From: Canna indica | Taxonomy: Eukaryota > Streptophyta > Magnoliopsida > Zingiberales > Cannaceae | NCBI GenBank assembly: GCA_034359265.1 | Contig: CP136891.1 | Location: forward strand, 65,262,001-65,326,000 | Direction: 5' to 3' | DNA: 64,000 bases | Part shown: positions 20,114 to 32,113 of the stretch, one piece after another | Layout: each line of letters starts with the position of its first letter | How positions within the stretch are numbered: the stretch's first letter is position 1 | Position numbers and translations under genes: made by a program | Notes under the pieces: generated by a model | What the model was told of the DNA's origin: nothing | What the model saw: the letters and a program-made list of their open reading frames with translations, nothing else | The model's database searches: none

Positions 20114-21919
20114 ATGCCAAATACTCATGCAGTGGTACGTCCGACCAGGTTAGTTCCTGATATATCAAAATCCCACCTACATGCGAATAATGCATTTACT
20201 ACTCCTGCTACGGTTACTGCCCACTTATTTAAATCATCTGTGAGTGGCCCTTCTTCCTCGCATTCATCTCCTCAGAGCTCCCCCGATTCTGCTTCTCCGG
20301 TGCTCTCTCTACCCGAGCGAGGTTCAATGGCTAACAGGCCTGAGGATATCCGGGTGATGGTGCCCAACTCTTCTTCCACCGCAGAGAGGGCCCGGTATCT
20401 GAGTAGCAAGTGCATACTAGTCACTGCTCGAGGCCAGTTGCACCAGCAAGCCGACATTGCGGGCTTTCTCGTGAGGCAGTTCCAAGATTACCGTCAGCAT
20501 CTCCAGCTCTGGAAGCATAGGAGACTGGCTGACGGGAGGTTTCTGATCACCATAGAAGTAGAAGGTTCCTATTACAAGAGGAGATTGATCCGATCGGCTC
20601 AATTGCAACGGAACCATGTATTGCTCCAAATCGAGGACTGGAGGCAGGATGAGGTCTATGTGAATGTGCAGCCGCCGGCGATCCTCGTCGGCTTAGAGTT
20701 AAGAGGGCTGCCTATCATGTTCTGGAATACCGACATGGTGATTGCTCTGACGAGCTCATTTTCATGTTTTGAGGCACTTGCAGCATCCTCCCTCGACTGG
20801 TCAGACCTCTCCTCTTGCAAGGTGAAGGTCCGCGTTCGTGCGCTCAGCTACATTCCGAGATTTATCATCACGGACTCCGATTCTTGCCGGTTCACTATTG
20901 AAGTCGGCGTCGCCTGGCAGCAATGGATGGGTGACGAAGGCAGAGCCCCTGGACTACAGCAGGCTGAGAGAGACGACGGTGGCAATGACAACACGGGGTC
21001 AGACGCTAGTTTCGAGCTAGACCCGTCGAAAGAGCACTCGACCGCTGAAAGAAATGGTTCGAATCACATTTCGTTGAGATCTGGTTCAAGTGACACAACC
21101 CCGTCGGGATTGAGGTCGAACCGGAGTCAACCGATCGGTTCTGCTTGCCTCGCCGGGATTCTTCTATCTAAAGATCGGCGCTTAGCCGCGTCTCTGAGGA
21201 GGAAGTCGAAAGCGTCGGTGGCCTTCCTGGCGGTCAGATCCCATATAATCCCTTCTCCATCGCCGGCCGATCGCATGCCCCAAGGTGAGCATTCTGTCAT
21301 CCCGATTGGGAGGGTTGCTGCATCCCGATCCCTCTGCTGCTCTGTAGACCTTTCCAATTTGGTGCTTCATCGATCGAGCCTCCCGTCGACGCCAGACGCG
21401 GGAGATCGCCTCTTTAGGATTCGTATGGGATTGCCAGATGATAGCTTTTCGGATGCTTTGTTGAAGATCGGTGGCTTTGCCATTTTGATGCTTGCGGGGA
21501 AGTCGACGGATACGCTCTCTGCCTTCGTGCGGAGCTGGGAAAAGGAGGGCGATTCAAATTTATTCACCTTAATTTGGAAAGGTATTAAAAGCAAAGGCAC
21601 CCCGCTCGTATCTTTGGTTTGGGCGATCTTGCTTTCAGAGATTTGGTTGACAGCTGGCTGGTATTGCTTCTTGATCACGGATCCGGGAGAGAGGAGATCA
21701 ACTGGTGGATTCCCATTCGATCTATTAAGTCTCATGGTCAAGGGCTTTGACTGGCGTCGGGTTCCGGATTTGGCAGTTGAATCCGCTCCGAATGAGCGTG
21801 CCTATGGGCTGGGCCGAGATTTGGCTGCACACGCCAACAGCCCAGACCAGAGCACATCTCGCATGAACATGAGCCAATTCAATAAGATTCTGGGCCGGGC
21901 CTTGATGGGTTCGGGCTAG
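20114..21919 (+). CDS. LINE ORF1-like protein, central and C-terminal part
   Basis: A 601-codon open frame following directly on the knuckle-containing frame, the longest uninterrupted frame in the window. It contains a region like the DUF4283-type segment of plant LINE-associated proteins (ILVTARGQLHQQADIAGFL, LQIEDWRQDEVYVNVQPPA, LVGLELRGLPIMFWN), then low-complexity Ser/Gly and a long unassigned tail. No catalytic motif. Survival of such a long frame while ORF2 is broken is notable. Order relative to the knuckles (knuckles first) differs from many LINEs. Confidence 0.5.
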   Translation: MPNTHAVVRPTRLVPDISKSHLHANNAFTTPATVTAHLFKSSVSGPSSSHSSPQSSPDSASPVLSLPERGSMANRPEDIRVMVPNSSSTAERARYLSSKCILVTARGQLHQQADIAGFLVRQFQDYRQHLQLWKHRRLADGRFLITIEVEGSYYKRRLIRSAQLQRNHVLLQIEDWRQDEVYVNVQPPAILVGLELRGLPIMFWNTDMVIALTSSFSCFEALAASSLDWSDLSSCKVKVRVRALSYIPRFIITDSDSCRFTIEVGVAWQQWMGDEGRAPGLQQAERDDGGNDNTGSDASFELDPSKEHSTAERNGSNHISLRSGSSDTTPSGLRSNRSQPIGSACLAGILLSKDRRLAASLRRKSKASVAFLAVRSHIIPSPSPADRMPQGEHSVIPIGRVAASRSLCCSVDLSNLVLHRSSLPSTPDAGDRLFRIRMGLPDDSFSDALLKIGGFAILMLAGKSTDTLSAFVRSWEKEGDSNLFTLIWKGIKSKGTPLVSLVWAILLSEIWLTAGWYCFLITDPGERRSTGGFPFDLLSLMVKGFDWRRVPDLAVESAPNERAYGLGRDLAAHANSPDQSTSRMNMSQFNKILGRALMGSG

Positions 21920-22367
21920 ATAGGTCCATACTGACTGATTCTCCTTATGAGTTGGGCCGGCAGCAGGCCAACTCAGTCCATTTGGGTGTGATGAAGGTTC
22001 GCGAGAAGAGGCGTCAACCGAGGGGATGCATAGCGGTGCGTAGAAGTTCAAGAATAGTTGGAAAAAGTTGTAGGTCTTCTCTCAAGAATGCATCTATGAT
22101 AAAGGCTGCCAGGAATGAGGGATTTCTGGAAGAGATTTCATCCTCTCCTTTGAGGAGGCCAAATTCGGACCATCTGGGATCTATCATCTTTGGCATGGGG
22201 ACTGCTTTGGACGATGCTCTGCTCAAGGATGTGGAGGCACTGGGATTCGACTGCACTGCTAGTGAGGAGAGGGTTATTCGAGCCCTAAGGGTTGCGGCCA
22301 CCTAGCCGGTGGTCGTCCTACTTTTGGTCATCTTGTAGTAGCCTTGTAGACTCTTTTGACATGTTTC

Positions 22368-23060
22368 ACAAATTTTGTGCTCTATTTTGGAACGTTAGAG
22401 GTCTTAATTGACTCTCTAAGTGTTATATGGTGAAGCAGGTTATCAGGGAAGCTAGTTGTAGTGTTGTCTTTTTATCAAAGACTAAGTTGATTGCTTGTTC
22501 TAGAAGAACGGTTAGGCAGTTGTCAGGCTTTACTTCTAATGATAATTTCTGTGTTATTGATGCTTCTGGTCTTTCGGGAGGCCTCCTTGCTGCGTGGGAT
22601 CCTTCGATTTGGCATTGTTCGAACCGTATCATCGGAGAATGGTCTATCCAGTTGTTCCTCAAACACCGTCTCTTTGACTTCAACTTTACTACGGTGGGAG
22701 TTTATGGGCCTCTGAATCACTCTCACAGGACATCCTTTCTATAGGAATTGCGTCAGATTATAGCGAATAACCCGGGGCCGATCATTATGGGAGGCGACTT
22801 TAATGTTACTCTTCACATGGGAGAGAGACTAAACTGTGTCGGTAATGCAGCTGACTTCAGAATTTTTTAAGAGCAAATTGCAGACTCTGGTCTCATGGAC
22901 TTCCCCATCTCGGGAAGCAGGTATTCTTGGACCCAACAACCAACAGCCTCCGACCTTGGCAAAGCTAGATCAGATTCTGATTAATAGTGAATTTGCAGCA
23001 CTTTTTCCCCTTTCGGTGGTCACTTCTAGAAATAGGAGATTATCGGATCATAACCCCTTG
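22368..23060 (+). pseudogene. LINE endonuclease domain (EEP type)
   Basis: Begins ALFWNVRGLN, the conserved start of the plant LINE APE-type endonuclease, and continues VVFLSKTKL (family FLSETK), GGLLAAWDP, a GGDFN-like segment at about 22790 (IMGGDFNVT) and DHNPLFW near 23055. Stops lie after VRGLN and elsewhere. This enzyme nicks target DNA to prime reverse transcription. Confidence 0.7.
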
Positions 23061-23119
23061 TTTTGGCAGTCCTCCTCCAGGCCCAATGTTATTCGAAAAC
23101 CATTTTGTATTGAGAACGA

Positions 23120-24694
23120 GTGGCTGAAAGTGGACCAATTCGCTCATATCATTCAAGTTGGTCTTGTCCCAACTTCTGCGGGCCTCCTCTCGGGTTCGCC
23201 GTTGGACCGATGGCTCTCTCACTGGAGCCGTTGCGGCGTATTATTTTGGATTTGGACAAACTCAAACGCGCTACATGGTCAAAGCTCAGAGTGGATACAG
23301 AGACCCGTATTGGTGCTCTGAATCTCAAGACGGATGCCGGATCTATTTCTTTGGCGGAGCTGGCGAAGCTCAAAAGCATGAAGGAGGTCCTCGATAAATG
23401 CTACAAGGATACCGATATTTACTGGAGCCAAAGGGCCAAGAAGAGATGGTTAAAAGATGGGGACTGTAACACTCGATATTTTTACCTATGTGCTTCCCAT
23501 CGTAGAAGGATCAGTTGGATCTCTTCCATCAGTACCGGGGGGTCTTTCATTTCTAACGGAGAGGGAATCACATCGGCATTCAGGGACTACTATGTGTCTC
23601 TGCTAGGGAGGGAGATTTCCCCCCTCCTTCAAATCAAGTGGAATTGCATTTACGAGCCGCACGGCATGAACCTTCTCGGACTGGACGAACCTTTCACTAC
23701 GTTAGAGATATTTGAGGTCATTAAAGCGATCAAGAGCTTCAAGTCTCCGGGTTCGGGTGGTATCACCATGGAATTCTATAAGAAGTTTTGGCCTCTCATA
23801 GGCTCTCAAGTTCGGGACATTCTCCTGCAAATTCAAGCAGATCCGGGAATCATGGTCCGTATCAATAAAGTAAATATTATTCTTATTCCAAAAAAGCAGG
23901 GTGCCACTGAACTGAGTGATTTCAGACCTATCAGCTTGGAGAATAGTATCATCTAGATTTTTTCCAAATTTCTCGCTAACCGTCTGGCTTTGTTTATTCC
24001 CGGTTTGATCGACAATAAGCAGGGGCCCTTCACCAGGGGTCACAGCACCTTAGACTATTTTATGACTGCCATTGAGACTATTTGGGGTTGCCGTATTAAG
24101 TACTCGGGCGTTTGTCTTATCAAAGTGGACTTCGAAAATGCATTTGATTCAGTTAATTGGTCTTTTATAATCCAGATGCTTTGAGCCAGAGGTTTTCCGC
24201 CCATGTGGATTTCTTGGGTCCAGAATCTTCTCCAAACAGCGGGATCCTCCATTATTATCAACGACACCGAAGGCAGGTCTTTTAAGCATAAAAGAGGGCT
24301 TAGACAAGGTAATCCATTATCACATCTTCTTTTTATTTTGGTGTCTGATGTGCTCTCGAGACTTGTGACCAGGGCGGCTACATCGGGACTTCTTTTTGGC
24401 GCGCTTGAGCAACATATTGAAGGCGGAATAACTCATATGATATTCGCGGATGATCTTCTTTTGTTCAACAAGGACTCCGATGACAACATATCATCTTTCG
24501 ATCTCCTGCTAAAATGCTTCAATCTATGCTTCGGACTAAAGCTCAATCTCCTGAAGACCAAGGTGATCGACATAGGAGGGGATGCTTCAAAAGCAGCTTC
24601 TGCGACCCTCAAACTGGGTTGCTCTATAGGCTCTTTCCCTCTTGAGTATTTGGGGCTTCCCTTGCGACCCGGCGAATTGACAAAGGCAGACTAG
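23120..24694 (+). pseudogene. LINE reverse transcriptase domain
   Basis: Pieces in order: RAKKRWLKDGDCNTRYFY, KSFKSPGSGGITMEFYKKFW, IILIPKKQGATELSDFRPIS (family fingers motif), KVDFENAFDSVNW, GLRQGNPLSHLLFILV and the catalytic box IFADDLLLF at about 24440-24460, then LEYLGLPLR. Stops after SLENSII and IIQML split the domain. The FADD aspartates are intact. Confidence 0.85.
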
Positions 24695-24699
24695 ATGTC

Positions 24700-26080
24700 A
24701 ATTATCACAAAAGTGGATCGGTCGCTAGCTTCATGGCAAGGTCCTCTTCTCTCTAAAGCCGGACGCCTGACTCTCATGAATAGCGTTCTTACAAGTCAGG
24801 TCTCCTATATTTTCTCAATTTTTGAGGCCTCAGGATGGGTTATAAAATAGGTTGATAAAAGAAGACAAACCTTCTTTTGGACAGGGAGGCAGGAAGCGGA
24901 CATCAGGGGAAAATGTTTAGTCAGCTAGGACGCCCTTACTCGCCGACGCCCTTACTCGCCCCAGATCTGAGGGGGGTCTGGGGATCTTGGATTTGGGTTT
25001 GCACAACCTCGCAAGATTGGGGAAATGGATTTGGAAGTTGCTTCAGCCTGAGGGCATGCCTTGGCGGGAGATCCTATTGGATTTGTATCCTCAATTGCGG
25101 TCTATTAGCCTCGTCGAACACCAAGGTCTTTCTCACATTTGGAGGGGGATCTGTAATCTCTTTGACATTTTCGAGTTATCTCTCATTTGTAGGGTCGGCG
25201 AGACCTCCTCCTTCAGGTTTTGGTTGGACCCTTGGTTGAACGGTGAGCGACTGTGCAGTAGATATCCTTCTTTATTCTCCGCTGCTTCTAATCCGAATAT
25301 TACAATCGAAGAGGCAAAGGCAAGGGCTCCTTCTGGAGAATCTATCAGATGGTCCATTCAGTTCAGATACTTGGTACCTACAAATCTCTTATCTAGTATG
25401 TCAGAAGAATTGTCTCCCTTTCTAAGTTGTTCAGGCTCAGACAGATATGAGTGGAGATGGACTAGAGATGGGGTCTTCTCAACGAGCTCTCTGTACTGGT
25501 TACTAAGTTTTAGAGGAGTAGTGGATCCTCGGGTCACCTTCCTTTGGCAAAACAATTTTCCTCCGACCTTGTCATTGAGTAACTAGCTGATCGAAAAAAG
25601 TAGACTTCCCACGAGGGACCGATTGATTAAGCACAATGTTTTAGTTCCAGCTTCTTGCCCCCTATGTAGCAACTTCGACGAATCTCATTCTCACCTTTTC
25701 AGAGACTGTGACTTCACTGTACAATGATGGACAATTTTTCTACATCTTTCGGGACACGCTAACTTCACGATCGCTTATTCCCCATGGGAGACCCAGTTCA
25801 TTCAACAAACAGTGGACAAAAGAGAGCATTTTCGACTAGTGATGGTCTGGAGATCCAAGATTTGGCAAGAGAGGAATAAGAGAATCTTTGAGAATTCCTC
25901 CAAATCCCCCTGTGAGCTTGCAGTGGAAGCGTCGGCCAGTTTCTGTAATTTGTGTTAATCGAACCTTGACTCTTATGAAGCGCTCGGCTCGTGGTTATTT
26001 ATTTATTTCTTTACCCTGGCTTTAGTTTTACCTTTTAATTTTCTCTATCTTCTCCTTCACTTGTATCCTCTTCATTTCTC
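24700..26080 (+). pseudogene. LINE ORF2 C-terminus with zf-RVT, then 3' UTR
   Basis: Contains PLLSKAGRLTLMN, a shifted GGLGILDLG-like stretch, and at 25440-25740 YEWRWTRDGVFSTSSLYWLL, FLWQNN and a Cys/His cluster (CPLCSNFDESHSHLF) typical of zf-RVT. The remainder to 26080 is T-rich 3' UTR-like sequence before the A-tail. Confidence 0.7.
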
Positions 26081-26116
26081 TTGAATGGAATACAAGTTTC
26101 TTCGGTTCAAAAAAAA

Positions 26117-26133
26117 ATGATGATGGCAGTGCC
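26117..26133. repeat. LINE target-site duplication, 3' copy
   Basis: 17 bases directly after the LINE A-tail; identical to 19360-19376. Confidence 0.9.
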
Positions 26134-28850
26134 CCTCAATGACTATCAAGTCATTCGAGGGATGAATTTCTTAAAGACTGGAAAGGTGGTGTTAATGCCC
26201 TTCCTCGACACCTTTTGCCTAATGGGAGAGGCAAACCCCTGCGTCGTTTTGGTAGTGCACTCGGTATCAAGGGATCATAACAAGTTCCTCTCCGACAAGC
26301 AAGTGAAGAAAGGAATTCGGCAAGGCGAGCTCACGATGGTGGCTGCAGTCAAGTTAGAAGACCAACTCGATGGGGCAGAGCAAGAACCCGCTGCAATGGC
26401 TAGTGTACTCAAGCAGTTTGAGGGCGTGATGCCACCCGAGCTACCCAAGACGTACATTACCAACAAGAAGAGGGAGGGGGGGGGGGATCACAGAATCGAA
26501 CTGTAACTGAGAACCAAGCCACCTTACCAGCCGCCATATATAATGCCACCGCCAGAGCTGGCAAAACTTCGAAAGCAACTGGATGAGCTACTTAGCGGTG
26601 GATTGATTCGTAGCTCGAAAGCTCCCTTCGGAGCCTCGGTGTTGTTCCAGAAGAAGGACGATCCTTGCCTTTGAGTGGACTATCTGGCCTTGAAGAACAA
26701 CTTGATGGTGAAGAACAAATACCTCAATCCTCTCATCATGGACTTGTTCGACCAACTTGGCCAAGCAAGGTACTTCTCAAAATTGGACCTAAGATCAGGC
26801 TACTGGCAAGTGTGGATTGCATAGGGCGCCGAAGGAAAGATCACTTGTGTAACCCGCTATGGAACTTTTGAATCCTTAGTGATGTCATTCAATCTTACAA
26901 ATTATCCAGCAACCTTCAGCACCATTGTGAACCAATTATTCCACAAGCACTTAGACAGGTTCATCGTGGTGCACTTGGATAATATCGTGGTATACAACCA
27001 AACCTTAGAGGAGCACATCCAGCACTTTAGGATTATTTTCAAAATTCTTGAGGAGAACACCCTGTTCGTGAAATGAGAAAGTGCTACTTTACCCAAGAAG
27101 AAATCAACTTTCTGTGACACCGCGTTGGTGGCAGAAAAATCCTAATGGATAACACAAAAATTCGTGTTGTGGCGGAATGACAACCACCCACAAATGTCAC
27201 TGACCTTAGGTCATTCCTAGGCTTTGTGAACTACTATCGACGGCTCATTGCTGGGTATTCAAGGCAAGCACCTTCTCAAGAAGGACAAGACATGGCAGTG
27301 GTCCTAGCATTGCATGGACGCGTTCGAGGGCCTGAAGAAGGCAATGATGGACGACCCGTGCTCAAGCTTCTGACTATGGGAAGCCCTTTGAAGTCCACAC
27401 TAATGCATCAGACTTTGCTCTTGGAGGCGTCCTCATGCAAAGACATCCCGTCGCCTATGAGAGTCGTAAGTTGAAAAACACGGACGATACCCCGTACACG
27501 AAAAGGAGATAACAACGATAGTTCATTGTCTCTGTTTGGAAGCACTATTTTCTCGCATCACACTTTGTTGTGTAGACGAACAACATAGAGCTAAGTTACT
27601 TCCAAACTAAGAAGAAGCTCTCTCCAAAGCAAGCTGGATGGTAGGACTTCTTAGCTGAGTTTGACATGATGTTGGAGTACAAGTCGAGTTGCTCCAACAT
27701 TGTGGCGGATGCTTTGAGCCACAAGGTTGAGCGAGTTACAGGCGTTCAAGGAGAAGCGGAGAGTATAATGAGCCAAGCGCAATCCAACTTCCGCAGAACG
27801 ATCAGCATGGGCTTGCTGAAGGACACCCAAGCAGAGGCACTCTTTAAGCTGATCAAGGATGGGAAGACGAGGAGATTTTGGGACCAAGGGAAATCAACTG
27901 TAGGTACCTAGGGCAAATGACATGCGCAAAGACTTACTGAAAGAGTACCACGACACCCTTTGGGGCAGGCCACCCTGCATCCACAATTCCTTGGTAGATT
28001 CTAGATGGAGACATTCAAGTTATTGGGGACTCAACTCTACTTCTCCACGAGCTTGCACCCCCAAACAGAAGGTCAAAAAGAATGCATAAATGTGCTCCTC
28101 GAACAATACCTTTGACACTTTGTGGCAGCAAACCAAAGGGACTGGGCGAAGTTGCTGAATGTAGCCCAGTTCTCCTACAACTTGTAGAGGACTTCTGCAA
28201 CCAACAAGAGTCCCTTTGAAATTTTATTGGGACGATAACCTGATATGCCTCACTCGCTAGTCCTGGGCTATTCAGGAAGTAATCCAGTTGCATATCAAAT
28301 GACCAAGGAATGGCAACAAATTAAAACCACGACATTGCTCGAGCCTACTTAGAATCGGCAGCCCGAAAATGAAGAAGTGGGCCGATGAAGGAAGGAGGCC
28401 TCAAGAATTCAAGGTCGAATACAAAGTACTCATGAGACTCCACCTAACATCCCTTGAGTTTTTCGATGCAAAGTACATAACGGCCTCATACGCAAGTATG
28501 TAGGTCCTTTCCCATCATCAAATGAGTAGGGATGGTGGCCTACCAACTCCAATTGCCTACATGGTCAAGGTGCACCTCGTCTTCCATGTGAGCAACTTAA
28601 AGCCCTACCATGCTGATGCGCATGACGAAGAATGCAACACTCCGACCCATGGCTACGACCAATGTTTTTCGACGTCAAACATAGGAGATTTTGGCATACC
28701 ATAAAGTCAAACTTCCTACCGGCATCAAAGAGCGGAAATACCTCGTCAAGTGGAAAGGATCTCTACCTCCAAAGTTAGAGAGAAAAAGGTGAGCATATTA
28801 CGACACAAAGAAGACCTCATTAACACATTCAAGAATGGGTCGGCGAGAGT
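26117..28850 (+). pseudogene. Ty3/gypsy pol after the LINE: protease end, RT, RNase H, integrase, chromodomain
   Basis: Resumes the interrupted protease: QVIRGMNFLKTGKVVLMPFL, then EGVMPPELPKTYI and HRIEL. The reverse transcriptase (26540-27110) has [14 protein letters not shown] and CVTRYGTFESLVMSF. The catalytic box reads HLDNIVVY (26971 on) instead of YLDDIVVY, so one catalytic Asp is now Asn. RNase H and integrase are fragmentary (27250-28250; TSLHPQTEGQKE marks the integrase Glu). About 28690-28790 reads YLVKWKG, a chromodomain core, so this is a chromovirus-type element. Many stops. Confidence 0.8.
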
Positions 28851-28875
28851 GTCGACTTCGTAAAGTGGTAGAGAA

Positions 28876-29345
28876 TGTTAGGGACCCTCGGGTTTTTCAA
28901 GTCTCGTACTTGTCATGACAGTCCCTAACATGCATTGTAAATATAGCATTATAATCATCCATGTAAATATGCATTGTAAAATGCTCGTGCACCGTCCACC
29001 ACTCTTGCCCACGAGAAGGAAACACCCCCTCGTTTACTAGTCGTGGCATGGCCGATGGGGTGTGCTGCATTAGGAAGTAGGTGCCTTAGGTATATTGCCC
29101 TTGGGCACCAAGACTCTAGTTCAAGCATTTTTTCAAACATTGTTCTTTTGCTCATTTCATACAAATGGATGATCGGCCAAAAGAGTTTTTGCGCTCAAGC
29201 ACAACGAGGCTTGTGGACAAGCGAATTCGGAGGCTGTGACTTTCGACATTGGCAAGGCGATCCTGTTCAAGGCTTATCCCTTGTGGGGGCAAGGGAGCCG
29301 CACGGACGTTTGGGTGCCCAAAAAGATCCGTTCGTGATAGGTTGG
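28876..29345 (+). mobile_element. Probable 3' LTR of the plus-strand gypsy element
   Basis: TGTTAGGGACCCTCGG begins at 28876 shortly after the chromodomain, in the position of a 3' LTR. A small inverted repeat GTTAGGGAC/GTCCCTAAC frames its first 50 bases. The right boundary cannot be fixed because no second LTR copy exists in the window; the 5' copy appears lost. Confidence 0.4.
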
Positions 29346-29354
29346 TGCATGCCC

Positions 29355-29775
29355 TCGAATTAAATGGGGGTGGAATTAGGATTGAAGTTGTTGATTTACA
29401 TGAAAAGATGCATGTAGAAGACTATTTAGATTGGGAAGCTAGCCTGGAAAATTATTTTGAGTGGAAACTCATGGTGGAGGCTAGGAAGGTGTTGTTTGTG
29501 AAGCTGAAATAGAAAGGCACTGCCCTTCAATGCTAGAAGAGAGTTGAAGAGCAACGTGCACACCAAGGTAAGCCTAAAATCAGCACGTGGAAGCACAAGA
29601 AAATGAAATTGCGCAAGCAATTTCTGCCAACTGATTATACAATGGAATTGTATGAGAAGTTCCATAAATTGAGGCAAAAAAGTATGTCCATAAAAGAGTA
29701 TACTGCTGAGTTTAACAATCTTTCTATTAGAGTTGGGTTGAATGGGAGCAATGAGCAGATGACTGGAGTTTGCTA
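29355..29775 (+). pseudogene. Gypsy gag fragment abutting an LTR
   Basis: Reads IEVVDLHEKMHVEDYLDWEA, FEWKLMVEARKVLFVKLK, stop, then KPKISTWKHKKMKLRKQFLP and QKSMSIKEYTAEFNNLSIRV, the retrotrans_gag domain of a gypsy element different from the one at 17752. It stops abruptly at about 29775, where minus-strand element LTR sequence begins, so the junction is a rearrangement or truncated insertion. Confidence 0.7.
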
Positions 29776-29984
29776 AATTGAAGAGGACAGGATGCTGGAA
29801 AGATTTAGTGGATCAGAGATAGAGAGAGGGAGAGAGAGGAGAGAGAGGGAGAGAGCGCGAGAGGGGAAGAGACACAATTTGAATACCAACCATGCCTTTC
29901 TTTTTCTCATTTCTCCTTATATAGATGTCCTCTCTGCTTCCATGAGCAAGAAACTTCATCTCACTAGTTCATGCATTACAATTT

Positions 29985-30160
29985 AGCCCAAGAAGTGTGG
30001 TCTCAAACCCCTGAGAAGCATGCTTGACCTCAAGCATGAAGGCTGGGAAGTCAGCGTAAATTTGGGGAGTGGGTTCCCAAGTAGGTGAAGCCAGCGTAAG
30101 TCCTGCCCATTGAATTAAAAGTTCTTCTACTCCATTATTGACCGTTCGATCTAGAATAGT
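29985..30160 (-). pseudogene. Gypsy integrase C-terminus with chromodomain
   Basis: On minus: ILDRTVNNGVEELLIQWAGL then SPTWEPTPQIYADFP, matching the integrase-linked chromodomain of plant chromoviruses (LVQW.G....ATWE). The segment just upstream (30419-30228) reads LARRPSHKLSPKYY and GPFRI-like FRILRKIGTVAY, the usual integrase tail. Such chromodomains guide insertion into marked chromatin. Confidence 0.75.
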
Positions 30161-30688
30161 GTGTGGCTAGGGTTGACACTCATCTGGGTGTGGCAATGAG
30201 GGTGGAGAAGGGCTTTGAACAGTGTTGCTATGAAAATGCTGAGAGAAGAAGCATGAAAAACATTGTGGATTTTGCCTTAGGTGGAAGTTCACGGGCATAA
30301 GCGACGGTTCCAATTTTGCGAAGGATCCGAAAAGGGTCATAATATTTTGGAGATAATTTATGAGATGGCCGACGAGCCAAGGTCTTGTGACGATATGGCT
30401 GTAGTTTGAGAAAAACCAAGTCGTTGGGCTGAAATTGAACATTACGATGTTTACGTCATACGAGGCCTTCATTATTTGTTGTGCTTGGTGCAAACGAGCA
30501 CTAATAAGCTGAATATGCTGATTGCATTCCCTTAAGCACTCGTCAATTTCATCAAGTTTGGCAACTCCAACGGTGTAAGGTACTAGACGCGGTGGAGGGT
30601 GACCGTATACCACCTTGAATGGAGTAGTTCGGAGAGTTGTATGATAGACTGTATTGTAACAATACTCAACCCACGAAAGCCATTTTGT

Positions 30689-31308
30689 CTAGGTGCGAGG
30701 CCTGTCGCTTGTGAAACAATGGAGATAGTATTCAACACCTTGATTGACTACTTCGATTTGGCCATCCGCTTGTGGATGGTAGGCTGATGTGAACTTGAGG
30801 CGAGTTCCAAATAGACTGAATAATTCTCGCCAGAACTTGCTTGTGAAAGTTACGTTACGGTCCGATACTATGGACTCTGGAAATCCATGGAGGCGAACGA
30901 TATGGCCGAGGAAGAGTCGTGTGACTGTAGGAGCCGTATAAAGATGGCCAAGTGCAAGGAAATGGCCATATTTGGATAAACAGTCTACAACCACCAGGAT
31001 GACGGACTTGTCAGCAGAGAGAGGAAGACCTTCAATAAAATCCTTGGAGATATCAGCCCATATTTGATGTGGGATGGGTAGTGGTTGTAAGAGATCGGCG
31101 GGTTGAAGTGTCTTAGTTTTGTGACGTTGGCACACCACACAAGAGCGGACATATTCTCGCACATCATGTCGGAGCTGCTCCCAAAAAATTTAGCACGTAC
31201 CCGCTGCAATGTACGTTGATAGCCTTCATGGGTGGAGTCGTGGAAAGCGCCGACAATGAGTTTGCATAAAGGTGAAGTAGCGGATAGATAAATTCTATTT
31301 TTGAACAA
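30689..31308 (-). pseudogene. Gypsy integrase core
   Basis: On minus: CVVCQRHKTK (end of the HHCC finger), QIWADISKDFIEGLPLS with the first catalytic Asp, VVDCLSKYGHF, SDRNVTFTSKFW with the second Asp, and YHPQADGQIEVVNQ with the catalytic Glu. Preceded in another frame by GAFHDSTHEGYQRTLQRV, the HxH part of the finger. Frameshift between finger and core. Confidence 0.85.
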
Positions 31309-31531
31309 AATCAGCCCATCCTAGACAGTCCATAAGGAGGGCTACGACATAAGAGGCATGTCCAACAACATCTGCTGCAATTTTGGCGTTGATTGGATTT
31401 CACTCTTGAACTACAAAAGAAATTGTGAGTGAGGTAGAGAAATGGCAACAAGTGTTCCAGCAGTAAGGGGGCGACAGGATAAGGCATTAGCAACGACGTT
31501 GATTTTTCCCGCTTTGTATTCGATGCTCAAA

Positions 31532-31960
31532 TCATAACCTAGTAACTTGGAGATCCAATGGTATTATGAGGAAGTGATTAAATGCTGCTCGAGGAGGCAC
31601 TTCAAATTGTAATGGTCGGTGCGAACCACAAAATGCTGACCCCAAAGATATGGCGTCCCATGTTTGATTGCTTTGGCAAGGCCGATAAGTTCTTTCTTGT
31701 AAGCTGCCAATTTTTGCATGTGCTGGAAATGTGCGGCTGAAATAAGCGATGGGGTGGCCTTGTTGATGGAGAATGGCTCCCATGCCATTACTGGCAACGT
31801 CACACTCGACTATAAAAGTTTGATTGAAGTCAAGAAGAGCTAGACTTGGGGCTGTTGTAAGAGCAGTTTTTGAGGGTTGTGAATGCATGGGCAGCATCAC
31901 CGTTCCATGTGAAGTTGTTCTCGTGTAGGAGGTTGTGAAGCGGGCCAGCAATGGTACCAA
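31532..31960 (-). pseudogene. Gypsy RNase H
   Basis: On minus: FIVECDVASNGMGAILHQQG and HPIAYFSRTFPA (family DAS..G.GAVL.Q), then a frameshift into KKELIGLAKAIKHGTPYLWG and FVVRTDHYNLKCLL. The first catalytic Asp is present in CDVAS. Degrades the RNA strand during reverse transcription in the intact element. Confidence 0.8.
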
Positions 31961-32113
31961 AATAGCGTATAAATTTGCGGTAGTACCGAGCCAATATGAG
32001 GAAACTACGAAGTTCTGTTAGAGTGGATGGTTGTGGTCAAGTGGAGATAGTAGCAATCTTATGAGGGTCGGTGTTGACACCCTTGTTGGAGATGATGTGG
32101 CTTAAATAAGCCA

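Larger units (their letters stand above)
19377..26116 (+). mobile_element. Full-length-size LINE (L1-type plant retrotransposon)
   Basis: It lies between a perfect 17-bp target duplication, ATGATGATGGCAGTGCC (19360-19376 and 26117-26133), inside the gypsy protease region, and ends in an A-run at 26109-26116. Order: an unusual 5' segment with antisense receptor-kinase sequence, ORF1 with zinc knuckles, endonuclease, reverse transcriptase and zf-RVT. Multiple stops make it inactive. Because the target duplication encloses everything, the 5' segment arrived with the LINE. Confidence 0.9.
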
